This document shows positions 55,959 through 64,000 of a stretch of 64,000 bases of DNA, piece by piece. Position numbers and translations under genes: made by a program. Origin of the DNA: Affinirhizobium lemnae (GTDB lineage Bacteria > Pseudomonadota > Alphaproteobacteria > Rhizobiales > Rhizobiaceae); contig NZ_JALJQZ010000015.1 of NCBI RefSeq assembly GCF_022968395.1, positions 28,006 to 92,005 of the forward strand, read 5' to 3'. The notes beneath the pieces are model-generated. The model was not told the origin of the DNA. It ran no database searches and worked only from the letters and a program-made list of their open reading frames with translations. How positions within the stretch are numbered: position 1 is the stretch's first letter; each line of letters starts with the position of its first letter.

Positions 55959-57533
55959 TCACGCCTCGCCGACGGCCGCCTCAGCGGCAGCGATCTGCTC
56001 CTTGCGCTTGGCAATGGCATCGCCGATCGGTGGGCCCTGGAAGCGGCGGTTCTCAAAACCGAACCAGACTATGGCGGTCAGAACCAGGAAGCCGAGCGTG
56101 ATTTCGAGCGCCCAGTCATTTGGCGGCTGGACCCCGATGTAGAAAATGATGGCCATCGAAACCACCGCGAGAATAGCCACGAGCTTGTAGGCGCCTACCC
56201 CCATGTTCCAGGGGCCCATCACCGGCCATTTCGACGTGCCGATAGCGGCAAATCCGAGTGCGATGGGCAGGACGAAGGACAGGAATATGAAGATGACCGT
56301 GCACGAGACGACGATGGAATAGGCCGGCGTCCCGGCAATGGTGATGGCGGACGTGAACCAGACAAACAGAACCGCCAGGACTGCACCTGTCCAGATCGCC
56401 GCGACCGGTGTTCGGTACTTGCTGCTGACCTTCGCGAGTGCGGACGAGGCCGGAAGCCCCTTGTCACGCGAAAAGGCATAGATCATGCGTGAAACGGAGG
56501 TTACCGTCGCCAGCCCGCAAAGAAGCTGTGCGAGGAAGATCAGGACGTAAAGGATAGTCTTTACCGTACCATTCACCTGGGCATCCATGGCCCAGAAGAA
56601 GACGTTCCAGCCTTGTTTGGCGGCATCATCCATGTTCGGCAGCATCAGCACGAAGGCGCAGAGCATGATGTAGCCGAAGACGGTAGACCAGATAACGGAT
56701 GATACCATGCCCTTCGGCACGGACACGGCAGCCTTTACGGTCTCCTCGGACGTGTGGGCCGAAGCGTCATAACCAGTGATCGTGTAGATCGGCAGCAGAA
56801 GGCCCAGCAGAAATGCCATGCCACCGGATACCGCCGTTGGCCAGACGGCAGCGCCCGTCAGGGTGCCATCGGCAGCCATCGTCGGCTGGCCGGTATAATT
56901 GCCGAATGTGAAGAGGCGCGCGAATTCGTAGGATGGTGCGCTGGCGAGGCAGACAACGGTCAAAATCACTGCGGTTGCCAGGATCAGGTAGCCGGAGAAA
57001 TCCGTCAGCTTTGCGGTGAGACCGATACCGAAATGGTTGATCAGGGCCTGAAGCGCGGTGATGACGGCCACGAACAGCACGCGGTGCGTCAGCGTGTCTT
57101 CAATGCCGAATGTGGAGCCGAAGGCCCCGAAGAAGAAATAGAAAGTGCCGACGTTGATCGCGCCGAGAACGGTGACAAGACCGAGCAGGTTGAGCCAGGC
57201 CGAGAGCCAGCCGGTGAACCGATTACCCAGAATGGAGCCCCAGTGATAGAGGCCGCCTGCGGTTGGATAGGCCGAGCTGATCTGGGCGAGACCCAGCGCA
57301 AAGATGCCAGAGATCAGGCAACCCAAGGGCCAGCCTATACCGATGGAGGCGCCACCGGCGCCCGCTGTCGCCTGCCCCAGCGAATTGATGCCGCCGGAAA
57401 GAATGCAGATAATGGAAAAGGAAATCGCAAAATTGGAAAAGGAGCTCATGCGCCGTTCGAGTTCCTGCGCATAACCCATGGAGTGCAGGATCTGCACGTC
57501 CTCTTTTTTGTCATTCTCCGAGTAATTCGACAT
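55959..57533 (-). CDS. APC-family amino acid/amine permease
   Basis: A 524-residue polytopic membrane protein with about 12 helices. The start FSNFAISFSIICILSGG is the conserved first helix region of the APC superfamily (the gamma-aminobutyrate/polyamine/choline-type branch), with GWPLGCLISGIFALGLAQISSAYPTAGGLYHWG following. It imports an amine or amino acid, presumably the substrate of the cluster. It lies after the N-formylglutamate amidohydrolase-like gene and before the ligase gene on the same strand. Substrate not determined. Confidence 0.88.
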   Translation of the reverse strand: MSNYSENDKKEDVQILHSMGYAQELERRMSSFSNFAISFSIICILSGGINSLGQATAGAGGASIGIGWPLGCLISGIFALGLAQISSAYPTAGGLYHWGSILGNRFTGWLSAWLNLLGLVTVLGAINVGTFYFFFGAFGSTFGIEDTLTHRVLFVAVITALQALINHFGIGLTAKLTDFSGYLILATAVILTVVCLASAPSYEFARLFTFGNYTGQPTMAADGTLTGAAVWPTAVSGGMAFLLGLLLPIYTITGYDASAHTSEETVKAAVSVPKGMVSSVIWSTVFGYIMLCAFVLMLPNMDDAAKQGWNVFFWAMDAQVNGTVKTILYVLIFLAQLLCGLATVTSVSRMIYAFSRDKGLPASSALAKVSSKYRTPVAAIWTGAVLAVLFVWFTSAITIAGTPAYSIVVSCTVIFIFLSFVLPIALGFAAIGTSKWPVMGPWNMGVGAYKLVAILAVVSMAIIFYIGVQPPNDWALEITLGFLVLTAIVWFGFENRRFQGPPIGDAIAKRKEQIAAAEAAVGEA

Positions 57534-57635
57534 GACGTTCCCCTGTTATCGAATGGCTGCCTGAACAACCCCGAATTTTCTCCCGCCCCCTTCTGGTTGC
57601 GGGCACGCCAACAACTGTCTCCCAGGGTCTTCTTT

Positions 57636-58418
57636 TTATTCGGGCTGCTGCAGGCTTTCCCGCAACAGGCCGGTCAGAAAATCAGCCACGACCCCTTGGC
57701 CAACTTCGTCTTCTATCAAATCGTTACGCACTTCGATCATCACGTTCAGAAGCCCGTTCGGCAGAGCATGAAGCTCCAACGTATGGGTCACTCCGTCCGC
57801 TGGACCGTATGGTTCGTTGCGCTCCACTCGATAGAGCGATGCATCGGCAGCAGCAGCCAACATGCGGTCGGCCAATCGGCTGTCGGTATCGTGCAGGATC
57901 CCGATCTCAACCTCGCGCGGATTGCCGAAATAGACAGGTGTGAACGAATGCACGGTCACTAGAACAGCAGGTTGGCCACGGGTCGCGCGCGCCTCGATCT
58001 CATCGCCGATGCGGTTCTGGAAAGGAAAATAGAGGGCCTGCGTCCGGGCCACCTTCTCCTGCTCGCTCAGGTTCTCGTTGCCGGGAATACGAAAGACCTC
58101 GCTGACATCGCGCATGGCGGCAGGCGATTCCGGAGGACGATTGCAATCATAGACGAGCCGGGAAAAGCGCTGGTAAATCAGCGTTGCATCCAGGCTTTTG
58201 GACATCAGCCGGGAGACTGCGAGCGCGCCAGGATCCCATGCGATGTGCGATGACAGCGCATCGTCCGAAAGCCCCAACGTGCCCACGGCCTCCGGCAGGC
58301 GCAAGGAGGCATGCTCGCAAACCAGCACAACGGCGCTTCGCCCTTCGGCATTTTCCACAGCGACCGGTTGCCCGTCGCGTTCAGTCAGGAAGTCCGTTTG
58401 CGCCAACATTGCTTTCAT
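57636..58418 (-). CDS. N-formylglutamate amidohydrolase (HutG/FGase) family protein
   Basis: The 260-residue product has the FGase fold with motifs VLVCEHASLRLPEAVGTLGL (metal-binding histidine), HIAWDPGALAVS, FSRLVYDCNRPPESP and VTVHSFTPVY. N-formylglutamate deformylases act in histidine degradation, but no other hut genes are present here. In this neighbourhood it could instead release glutamate from a gamma-glutamylated acid, the step done by PuuD in the Puu pathway; this is inference. It is divergent from an RpiR regulator and is the first of the minus-strand catabolic genes. Confidence 0.87.
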   Translation of the reverse strand: MKAMLAQTDFLTERDGQPVAVENAEGRSAVVLVCEHASLRLPEAVGTLGLSDDALSSHIAWDPGALAVSRLMSKSLDATLIYQRFSRLVYDCNRPPESPAAMRDVSEVFRIPGNENLSEQEKVARTQALYFPFQNRIGDEIEARATRGQPAVLVTVHSFTPVYFGNPREVEIGILHDTDSRLADRMLAAAADASLYRVERNEPYGPADGVTHTLELHALPNGLLNVMIEVRNDLIEDEVGQGVVADFLTGLLRESLQQPE

Positions 58419-58486
58419 CCAGCATCATGCCTCGAGGGTATGGCGAAGAGAATTCTTCATCATCCTGTCATCGTCAACGATTTTTT

Positions 58487-58495
58487 GAAAATTTC
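58487..58495. promoter_or_regulatory. Short palindrome in the divergent promoter region
   Basis: GAAAATTTC is self-complementary and lies between the amidohydrolase and rpiR genes. It is a candidate operator only; such short palindromes occur by chance. Confidence 0.25.
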
Positions 58496-58582
58496 TTTTC
58501 AGTCGCCGGATTGACTCCTGGCCTGTCACAAATGTTAACTGAAACAAAACCGGCATCAGACCGGAAGGGGAATTGAGGACCA

Positions 58583-59470
58583 GTGACATCTTCATCGCAC
58601 ACCGTGCTGGAGGTAATCCGTCAGCGCTATGATGGGTTGACCCCGGCTGAAAAGCGGCTCGCAGACAGCCTGCTGGAGAACTATCCCGTTTCCGGGTTGG
58701 GCAGCATTACTGCGACTGCCGACAATGCTGGCGTCTCGACCCCGACTGTCGCGCGTATGGTGCAGAAACTGGGCTACAAGGGCTATCCGGAATTTCAGGC
58801 GCACCTGCACGTCGAACTTGAAGCCACCATTTCAAACCCGATCACCAAGCATGATCGATGGGCATCCGGTGCTCCGACGGCACATATTCTGAACCGCTTT
58901 GCGGAGGCCATTACCGACAATCTGCGCGAAACCTTGTCGACCATGGATGTCGCGACTTTCGATGCCGCAGCCGCCCTGTTGAGGGACGACAAGCGATCGG
59001 TCTATTTCGTCGGCGGGCGCATCACCGGTGCGCTGGCCGAATACTTCTTCACGCATATGCAGGTCATCCGGCCTCGCGCCACCCTCATCTCCACCAATCG
59101 CAGTTCCTGGCCGCAATATCTGCTCAACATGAGCGAAGGTGACGTCATCGTTATTTTTGACATACGTCGCTATGAGCAGGAGTTGGCGACGCTTGCAGAA
59201 ACGGCCGCGGCCAATGGTGTGGTTATAATCCTCTTCACAGACGTCTGGGCATCGCCAGTGGCTCGTCATGCGCAACATGTTTTCAAAATGCGCATCGAGG
59301 CACCATCGGCCTGGGATTCGTCCGTGGTGACACTCTTCACTGTCGAGGCTCTGATCGAAGCCGTTCAGAGCGCGACGTGGGAAAAGACGAGAGAGCGTAT
59401 GAACTCTCTCGAAACGCTTTTTGAACGCAGTCGGCTGTTTCGGCGGACTGCCCCTGGCAGGGAGCGTTAG
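58583..59470 (+). CDS. RpiR-family transcriptional regulator (HTH + SIS)
   Basis: The N-terminal ~75 residues form an HTH_6 domain (LTPAEKRLADSLLENYPVSGLG, then NAGVSTPTVARMVQKLGYKGYPEF). The C-terminal SIS domain, which binds phosphosugars in many members, covers about residues 130-270 (VYFVGGRITGALAEYFF). The start is a GTG at 58583 with GAGG just upstream; the length is 295 residues. It heads the ABC transporter genes and is divergent from the catabolic set, so it could control either or both. A short GAAAATTTC palindrome lies about 90 bases upstream. Confidence 0.9.
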   Translation: MTSSSHTVLEVIRQRYDGLTPAEKRLADSLLENYPVSGLGSITATADNAGVSTPTVARMVQKLGYKGYPEFQAHLHVELEATISNPITKHDRWASGAPTAHILNRFAEAITDNLRETLSTMDVATFDAAAALLRDDKRSVYFVGGRITGALAEYFFTHMQVIRPRATLISTNRSSWPQYLLNMSEGDVIVIFDIRRYEQELATLAETAAANGVVIILFTDVWASPVARHAQHVFKMRIEAPSAWDSSVVTLFTVEALIEAVQSATWEKTRERMNSLETLFERSRLFRRTAPGRER

Positions 59471-59609
59471 TACAAGAAAAACAAGGGGAAAGCTGCCGAA
59501 TAATAACAAGCATTTCCGAGGCAGACTACATTTTGAAAGTGTCACATGCCATTCATGAAGTGGCACTACGAGTTGCGCCCACACGAACCAGACAACGGAG
59601 GACATCGTG

Positions 59610-60713
59610 ATGACCAAGACCAAAAGACTGCTGTCACTGACCACGGCAATCATGGTTGCATCAAGCAGCCTGGCACTCGCAGAACCAAGCGCAGAGCTGA
59701 TCGCCGCCGCCAAGAAGGAAGGCATGCTGACTACCATCGCCCTGCCCCATGACTGGTGCGGCTATGGCGAAGTTATCGCTGCCTTCAAGAAGAAGTATCC
59801 GGAAATCAAGGTCAACGAACTGAACCCGGATGCCGGTTCGGCCGATGAAGTTGAAGCCATCAAGGCAAACAAGGACAACAAGGGTCCGCAGGCTCCTGAC
59901 GTTGTCGACGTCGGCCTAGCCTTCGGCCCGCAGATGAAGGCTGAAGGCCTTCTGCAGCCCTACAAGGTATCGACCTGGAACGAGATCCCGGACAACGTAA
60001 AGGACCCTGACGGGTACTGGTACGGCGACTATTACGGCGTCATGTCGATGCTGGTGAACAAGGATCTGGTCAAGAATTCCCCGAAGGACTGGTCTGACCT
60101 TCTGAAGAAGGAATATGCAGGTCAGGTGGCTCTGGCGGGTGACCCGCGCGCTTCGAACCAGGCAATCCTGGCAGTGCTTGCTGCTGGCATGGCGACCGGT
60201 GCGAAAGCTGGCAAGGAAGCAGGAGAAGCCGGTCTCAAGTATTTTGCTGAAATGAACAAGGCTGGCAACTTTGTTCCGGTCATCGGTAAGTCTGGTACGC
60301 TTGCGCAGGGTGCAACGCCAATCGTCGTCATGTGGGACTACAACGCGCTCTCCGCCAAGGATACGCTCGCCGGCAACCCGCCAGTTGACGTCATCGTTCC
60401 GGAAAAGGGCGTTCTCGCCGGTGTCTACGTTCAGGGCATCTCCGCCTACGCTCCGCATCCGAACGCTGCAAAGCTGTGGATGGAGCACCTGTACTCCGAC
60501 GAAGGCCAGATCGGCTGGCTGAAGGGCTACTGCCACCCGATCCGCTTCAACGCCATGGCGAAGGCAAACAAGATCCCGAAGGATCTGCTCGACAAGCTGC
60601 CTCCGGCAGCCGCCTACGAAAAGGCTTACTTCCCGACGCTCAAGGAAGTTGACGACAACAAGGCCGCAGTCACCGCTGGCTGGGACAAGGTCGTCGGGGC
60701 AAACGTGAAGTAA
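59610..60713 (+). CDS. ABC transporter substrate-binding protein (iron/polyamine/phosphonate type)
   Basis: The product has a signal peptide (TKTKRLLSLTTAIMVASSSLALA, here described by its span at residues 2-24) and an extracytoplasmic solute-binding protein domain of the group that includes Fe(III), putrescine and phosphonate binders; DVVDVGLAFGPQMKAEGLLQPYK, YYGVMSMLVNKDLV and VMWDYNALSA are family-like. The ligand cannot be told. The ATG at 59610 is eight bases after GGAGG; a GTG directly before it at 59607 is the alternative. A strong hairpin follows, typical of binding-protein genes at the head of a transporter operon. Confidence 0.88.
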   Translation: MTKTKRLLSLTTAIMVASSSLALAEPSAELIAAAKKEGMLTTIALPHDWCGYGEVIAAFKKKYPEIKVNELNPDAGSADEVEAIKANKDNKGPQAPDVVDVGLAFGPQMKAEGLLQPYKVSTWNEIPDNVKDPDGYWYGDYYGVMSMLVNKDLVKNSPKDWSDLLKKEYAGQVALAGDPRASNQAILAVLAAGMATGAKAGKEAGEAGLKYFAEMNKAGNFVPVIGKSGTLAQGATPIVVMWDYNALSAKDTLAGNPPVDVIVPEKGVLAGVYVQGISAYAPHPNAAKLWMEHLYSDEGQIGWLKGYCHPIRFNAMAKANKIPKDLLDKLPPAAAYEKAYFPTLKEVDDNKAAVTAGWDKVVGANVK

Positions 60714-60728
60714 CAGGCTTCAAGTGCA

Positions 60729-60757
60729 GCTGCCCCGGTTGCAATGATCGGGGCAGC
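60729..60757 (+). terminator. Intercistronic hairpin after the binding-protein gene
   Basis: GCTGCCCCG (60729-60737) pairs perfectly with CGGGGCAGC (60749-60757) over an 11-base loop. No T run follows, so it is more likely a stabilising stem-loop or partial attenuator that lets the binding protein be made in excess over the membrane components. Confidence 0.6.
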
Positions 60758-60828
60758 ACCGCAAAACTATCGGACTGACATCCACCAGAACCAATAACGT
60801 TGAACCACAACGAGCGGGAACGAGGGGA

Positions 60829-61719
60829 ATGACCACACAGTTACAACCGGCTGCCAAGGCCCCGGTGAAGCGGCTTCGATTGCCCCTTCATTGGCTTGGC
60901 GTGCTGCCCTTTGCAGCCTTCGTCGTGCTGTTCATGGTACTGCCAACACTGAAGATCGTGGTAGGAGCCTTCCAGCGACCGGACGGCAGCATCAGCCTCG
61001 ACAATATTGCCAACCTGTTCACACCCTCCATCATGGCCGCCTACGGCATCTCGATACGCATCAGCGTCGCCTCGGCCTTCTTCGGCTGCCTGATCGGGTT
61101 TTTCGTCGCTGCTGCCGTCGTGCTCGGAGGACTTCCACGCTGGATCCGCGGCCCGCTACTGACGTTTTCGGGCGTCGCGTCGAACTTCGCAGGCGTCCCC
61201 CTGGCGTTCGCCTTTCTCGCCACATTGGGCCCTCTCGGCATCATCACCGTGTTTCTGCAGCAGCAGTTCGGCATAAATCTGCGTGCGCTCGGCTTCAATC
61301 TCCTCTCCTTCTGGGGTCTGACGCTCACCTATCTCTTTTTCCAGATTCCTTTGATGATCCTCATCATCACGCCAGCACTCGATGGCCTGAAAAAGGAATG
61401 GCGGGAAGCAGCCTCCATTCTGGGCGCCACGAATGCGCAGTACTGGCGCATGGTTGCCCTGCCTATCCTGACACCTGCCATTCTGGGCACCTTTGCGCTT
61501 CTCTTTGCCAATGCCTTCGGCGCCGTTGCAACTGCCATCGCGCTGACGGGTTCGTCGCTCAGCATCGTGCCGATCCTCTTGTTCGCGCAAATCCGCGGCG
61601 ACGTTCTGGGCGATCCTCATCTGGGCTATGCCCTTGCTTTCGGCATGATCGTCGTCACCGGCGTTGCCAATACAGTCTACATCGTGTTGCGTGCACGCAG
61701 CGAAAGGTGGATGAAATGA
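60829..61719 (+). CDS. ABC transporter permease, first subunit
   Basis: A 296-residue inner-membrane protein with about six helices of the BPD_transp_1 type. The EAA loop is present as EWREAASILGATNAQYWRMVALPILTPAILG (one run, described by position near residues 195-225), the docking site for the ATPase. It is followed with a four-base overlap (ATGA) by the second permease gene. The transporter resembles the PotB/AfuB class. Start at 60829 follows GGGAACGAGGGGA. Confidence 0.92.
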   Translation: MTTQLQPAAKAPVKRLRLPLHWLGVLPFAAFVVLFMVLPTLKIVVGAFQRPDGSISLDNIANLFTPSIMAAYGISIRISVASAFFGCLIGFFVAAAVVLGGLPRWIRGPLLTFSGVASNFAGVPLAFAFLATLGPLGIITVFLQQQFGINLRALGFNLLSFWGLTLTYLFFQIPLMILIITPALDGLKKEWREAASILGATNAQYWRMVALPILTPAILGTFALLFANAFGAVATAIALTGSSLSIVPILLFAQIRGDVLGDPHLGYALAFGMIVVTGVANTVYIVLRARSERWMK

Positions 61720-62498
61720 AGCGTCTCTGGGCCTGGGCCGCACTGATCGTCGGCCTTCTTTATTTCATCCTGCCGCTCATCGGCATGACGAATTTCTCGC
61801 TGAAAATGCGGCGCGGCGAATACTCGTTCGATGCCTATATGAAGGTGTTTGGCGACGACCGTTTCCGGGAGACCTTCACCTACTCGGTCACGCTTGCGCT
61901 CTTCACTATTCTGGTCGGTGTATTGCTGGTCGTACCAACCGCCTATTGGGTGCGCCTGAAACTGCCCTTCCTGCGCCCCTATATCGAGTTCGTCACCCTT
62001 CTGCCGCTGGTCATCCCGGCCATTGTCATCGTTTTCGGCTATATCCGGCTGTACAATACGTCGAGCTGGCTGCCGCTGACCGGCAGCGCCTTCGGCACGG
62101 ATCTGCTTCTGGTCTGTGGCTACACCACCCTTGCGCTTCCCTACATGTATAGAGCCGTCGACACCGGTCTGCGCACCATCGATGTCACGACCTTGACGGA
62201 AGCAGCCCAGAGCCTGGGTGCTGGCTGGATTACAATCATCGGCCGCATCATCCTGCCGAACGTGCTGGTCGCGGTGCTTTCCGGAGCCTTCCTGACCTTT
62301 GCCATCGTCATCGGTGAATTTACCATGGCGGCACTTCTGAACCGTCCGGCCTTCGGTCCATACATGCAGTTGCTCGGTGCAAACCGGGCCTATGAGCCTG
62401 CAGCGCTCGCCGTCATCGCCTTCGTCATCACCTGGGGCTGCCTTGGCTTGATCCAGTTGGTCTCCCGCCTGCAAAAATCCACGCAGCGCCCGGTATGA
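61716..62498 (+). CDS. ABC transporter permease, second subunit
   Basis: A 260-residue permease of the PotC type that pairs with the previous protein. The first helix is LWAWAALIVGLLYFILPLIGM, and the EAA loop is in TLTEAAQSLGAGWITIIGRIILPNVL. The ATG at 61716 overlaps the upstream stop, and an open frame extending far upstream in this frame is not coding. The stop is 13 bases before the ATPase start, so all four genes form one operon. Confidence 0.92.
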   Translation: MKRLWAWAALIVGLLYFILPLIGMTNFSLKMRRGEYSFDAYMKVFGDDRFRETFTYSVTLALFTILVGVLLVVPTAYWVRLKLPFLRPYIEFVTLLPLVIPAIVIVFGYIRLYNTSSWLPLTGSAFGTDLLLVCGYTTLALPYMYRAVDTGLRTIDVTTLTEAAQSLGAGWITIIGRIILPNVLVAVLSGAFLTFAIVIGEFTMAALLNRPAFGPYMQLLGANRAYEPAALAVIAFVITWGCLGLIQLVSRLQKSTQRPV

Positions 62499-62511
62499 GG
62501 AATTCCATTAC

Positions 62512-63570
62512 ATGAGCTTTTTGACACTCTCCCATATCAAGAAGGCATTCGGCCCGGTCCAGGTCGTCCATGACTTCAACATGTCGATTGAAAAAGGTGA
62601 ATTCGTCTCCTTCCTAGGACCGTCGGGCTGCGGCAAGACGACGATCCTGCGCATGATTGCGGGCTTCGAGACCCCCTCGGATGGATCGATCGTCATCAAC
62701 GGAAAAGACCAGACGAGCCTGAAACCGAACCAGCGCAATATCGGCATGGTGTTTCAGGCCTATGCCCTGTTTCCGAACATGAACGTTTTCGACAACGTCG
62801 CTTTCGGCCTCAAGGTCGCGGGCAAACCGAAGGCCGAGATCAAGGCCCGCGTCGAAGAAATGCTGAAGCTCATTCACCTGGAGCATTTGGCGGACCGCTA
62901 TCCCTACCAGATGTCCGGCGGTCAGCAACAGCGTGTAGCGCTTGCCCGTGCGCTTGCCCCTGCCCCGCAGGTTCTGCTGCTTGATGAACCGCTTTCCGCC
63001 CTTGACGCGAAGATCCGTGTCTCGTTGCGCGAGGAAATCCGCCAGATTCAGCGCCAGCTGGGTATCACCACCGTTTTCGTCACGCACGATCAGGAAGAAG
63101 CGCTGTCGATCTCGGATCGTATCGTTGTCATGAATGCTGGCAAAGCCGACCAGATCGGCACACCATCTGAAATATACAGCAAACCGACAACCCGCTTCGT
63201 CGCCAACTTTGTCGGCACCCTGAACGTCGTGGAAGCGCAGGTGCGCGAGCCTGCATCAGGCGTCGTCTCCATCGCAGATCATGTCCTGGTTCTGCCGAAA
63301 CCAATCGATGGCAAAAAGGCTGGAGACAAGGTTTCTCTCGCTTTCCGTCCGGAAGCTGCGAGCATGGTAACGGCATCATCAGCCATCACGCTCAAGGGAA
63401 CGGTTTTGTCGTCGCACTTTTTGGGCTCTGTCGTTCGCACAAAGGTGAATGCTCAAGGCAATATAATCGCCTTCGATGCGTTCAATGATCCGAACGTCCC
63501 GCCACCGATCTCCGGTCAGTCCGTCGCTATTCACCTCAACCCTGAAGGCCTTATGTTGTTGGGCGAATAA
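62512..63570 (+). CDS. ABC transporter ATP-binding protein (PotA/FbpC type)
   Basis: The 352-residue ATPase drives the importer. Walker A is GPSGCGKTT near residue 37, the Q-loop VFQAYALFPNM follows, the signature is MSGGQQQRVALARAL, and Walker B is VLLLDEPLSALDAK. The C-terminal ~100 residues form the TOBE-type regulatory domain seen in spermidine/iron/sulfate importers. The size and tail place it with the PotA/FbpC group. It closes the operon; no terminator directly after it was found. Confidence 0.93.
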   Translation: MSFLTLSHIKKAFGPVQVVHDFNMSIEKGEFVSFLGPSGCGKTTILRMIAGFETPSDGSIVINGKDQTSLKPNQRNIGMVFQAYALFPNMNVFDNVAFGLKVAGKPKAEIKARVEEMLKLIHLEHLADRYPYQMSGGQQQRVALARALAPAPQVLLLDEPLSALDAKIRVSLREEIRQIQRQLGITTVFVTHDQEEALSISDRIVVMNAGKADQIGTPSEIYSKPTTRFVANFVGTLNVVEAQVREPASGVVSIADHVLVLPKPIDGKKAGDKVSLAFRPEAASMVTASSAITLKGTVLSSHFLGSVVRTKVNAQGNIIAFDAFNDPNVPPPISGQSVAIHLNPEGLMLLGE

Positions 63571-63819
63571 CTCAGAAACAGGTTTCCACTTTCACCCAAA
63601 AGCTGAAAATGGCTGCATAAACTGTACCGCTGAACCCGCAATAGCATGTCGTAGCTGAAAGTATGCAGCGGTTTCGCGATAATGACATGGCAAAAATCAA
63701 AGAGTTAGAGCGTCACGAGCGAATCTGAAAGATCGGGACACGCATTAAAAGAGGATTACCACCTCACAAAAAATCCCCGCAGAGTAGTTTTGCGGGGACC
63801 CAATTTGTTTTATCGCTAG
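63571..63819. other. Intergenic region after the ABC operon
   Basis: No gene seen. It contains one clear hairpin (separate entry) oriented for minus-strand transcripts, and GGTTTCC-type motifs that recall repeats common between rhizobial genes, which I could not confirm. Confidence 0.4.
63768..63798 (-). terminator. Rho-independent terminator for a minus-strand gene
   Basis: TCCCCGCA (63774-63781) and TGCGGGGA (63791-63798) form a perfect 8-bp stem; on the minus strand a run of T (63768-63773) follows. It lies 22 bases beyond the TAG of a short minus-strand frame (63820), suggesting a genuine gene end there. Confidence 0.8.
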
Positions 63820-63937
63820 CTATTCCAAAGCATACTCGGCGGGAGAATGCATCTCTGATAGTTTCATCCGCCGCTTTTCTGGATCTTTAAAAACACTTCT
63901 GGTTTCCGCTTTTCCCGGAATAGCGCTAGGCGGTAGT
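63820..63937 (-). pseudogene. Possible 3' remnant of a minus-strand gene cut by the IS end
   Basis: The minus-strand frame reads ...RSVFKDPEKRR and ends SPAEYALE before TAG at 63820-63822, then a rho-independent terminator 22 bases later. It is open further to the right but there overlaps the transposase frame. I do not recognise the family. The stop-plus-terminator geometry is the only support, so this is a low-confidence call. The start given is an estimate of where the IS end may lie. Confidence 0.3.
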
Positions 63938-63947
63938 GACGATTTAG

Positions 63948-64000
63948 CTATTTGAGCCAGATGGCGATGGCTGCGAGTTTGACGAATCCCATGAAGTTGG
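63948..64000 (-). mobile_element. 3' end of an IS5-like transposase gene (rest outside window)
   Basis: On the minus strand the last bases of the window encode NFMGFVKLAAIAIWLK and then TAG (63948-63950), a C-terminus like that of IS5/IS1182-type DDE transposases. Only 17 codons are visible. The inverted repeat end of the element must lie between about 63860 and 63947; a CTAG at 63925-63928 is a possible target-site remnant but this is not proven. Confidence 0.55.

Noticed and set aside
1..64000. tRNA genes and CRISPR arrays
   Set aside because: No TTCGAATC-type T-arm with matching acceptor stem and no regularly spaced repeats were found by reading; a tRNAscan and a CRISPR search would settle this.

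Overview
The window reads as a chromosomal segment of an alphaproteobacterium of the Rhizobiales, most likely Rhizobiaceae (Agrobacterium/Rhizobium-like). The grounds are an almost complete division and cell wall (dcw) cluster in alphaproteobacterial order ending in ftsQ-ftsA-ftsZ-lpxC, a MurE with the meso-diaminopimelate motif DNPR, an alphaproteobacterial-type RNase P RNA, the betaine-lipid genes btaA-btaB, a PPi-dependent phosphofructokinase, and an ArsR-methyltransferase/metF pair. No tRNA, rRNA or CRISPR array was seen. The genus is an inference.

Left third (1-25.8 kb): after the 3' end of a cytochrome b561-type gene, nearly everything is on the minus strand. Read in its own direction it runs mraZ-rsmH-ftsL-ftsI-murE-murF-mraY-murD-ftsW-murG-murC-murB, then a plus-strand MHS-family transporter that interrupts the order, then ddl-ftsQ-ftsA-ftsZ, lpxC, bamD and recN. 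Most junctions overlap or nearly touch. Terminator-like hairpins follow ftsZ, lpxC and the transporter. Upstream of mraZ lie four direct TGGGN repeats at exact 10-bp spacing, which match the published MraZ operator. The gene for RNase P RNA sits just upstream on the same strand.

Middle (25.8-42.5 kb): an FAD-dependent amine/amino-acid oxidase-like gene, an AmpD-type amidase with a TerB/DnaJ protein, PPi-phosphofructokinase, and a set of envelope genes (a lytic transglycosylase lipoprotein, a serine-hydrolase/beta-lactamase-fold protein, a GH25 lysozyme-like lipoprotein, an MltB-type transglycosylase). Among these lie btaA-btaB, with a possible Pho box, and a 268-bp MITE-like element with 33-bp inverted ends. 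A 25-codon membrane-peptide gene, the metF operon with a perfect 16-bp palindromic operator, and ettA follow.

Right third (42.5-64 kb): mostly accessory metabolism. A CoA-transferase is translationally coupled to a ThDP-dependent decarboxylase-like enzyme. A TetR regulator diverges from a RidA-family gene across three near-identical palindromes. Then come a second RidA, a DUF442 phosphatase-like protein, an aldose epimerase-fold protein, an L,D-transpeptidase and an orphan ParA ATPase. A minus-strand catabolic cluster holds an N-formylglutamate amidohydrolase-like protein, an APC permease, a glutamine-synthetase-like ligase, an aldehyde dehydrogenase and an iron-type alcohol dehydrogenase; it looks like a gamma-glutamylation route for an amine or amino alcohol. 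Divergent from it is an RpiR regulator followed by a polyamine/iron-type ABC importer. The window ends in the 3' end of what looks like an IS5-type transposase.

The most interesting candidates are the gamma-glutamyl-type catabolic cluster with its unusual amidohydrolase, the CoA-transferase/ThDP-enzyme pair, the three-operator TetR/RidA promoter, the MraZ boxes, the metF operator and the MITE-like element. All functional assignments are from motif recognition without database searches.
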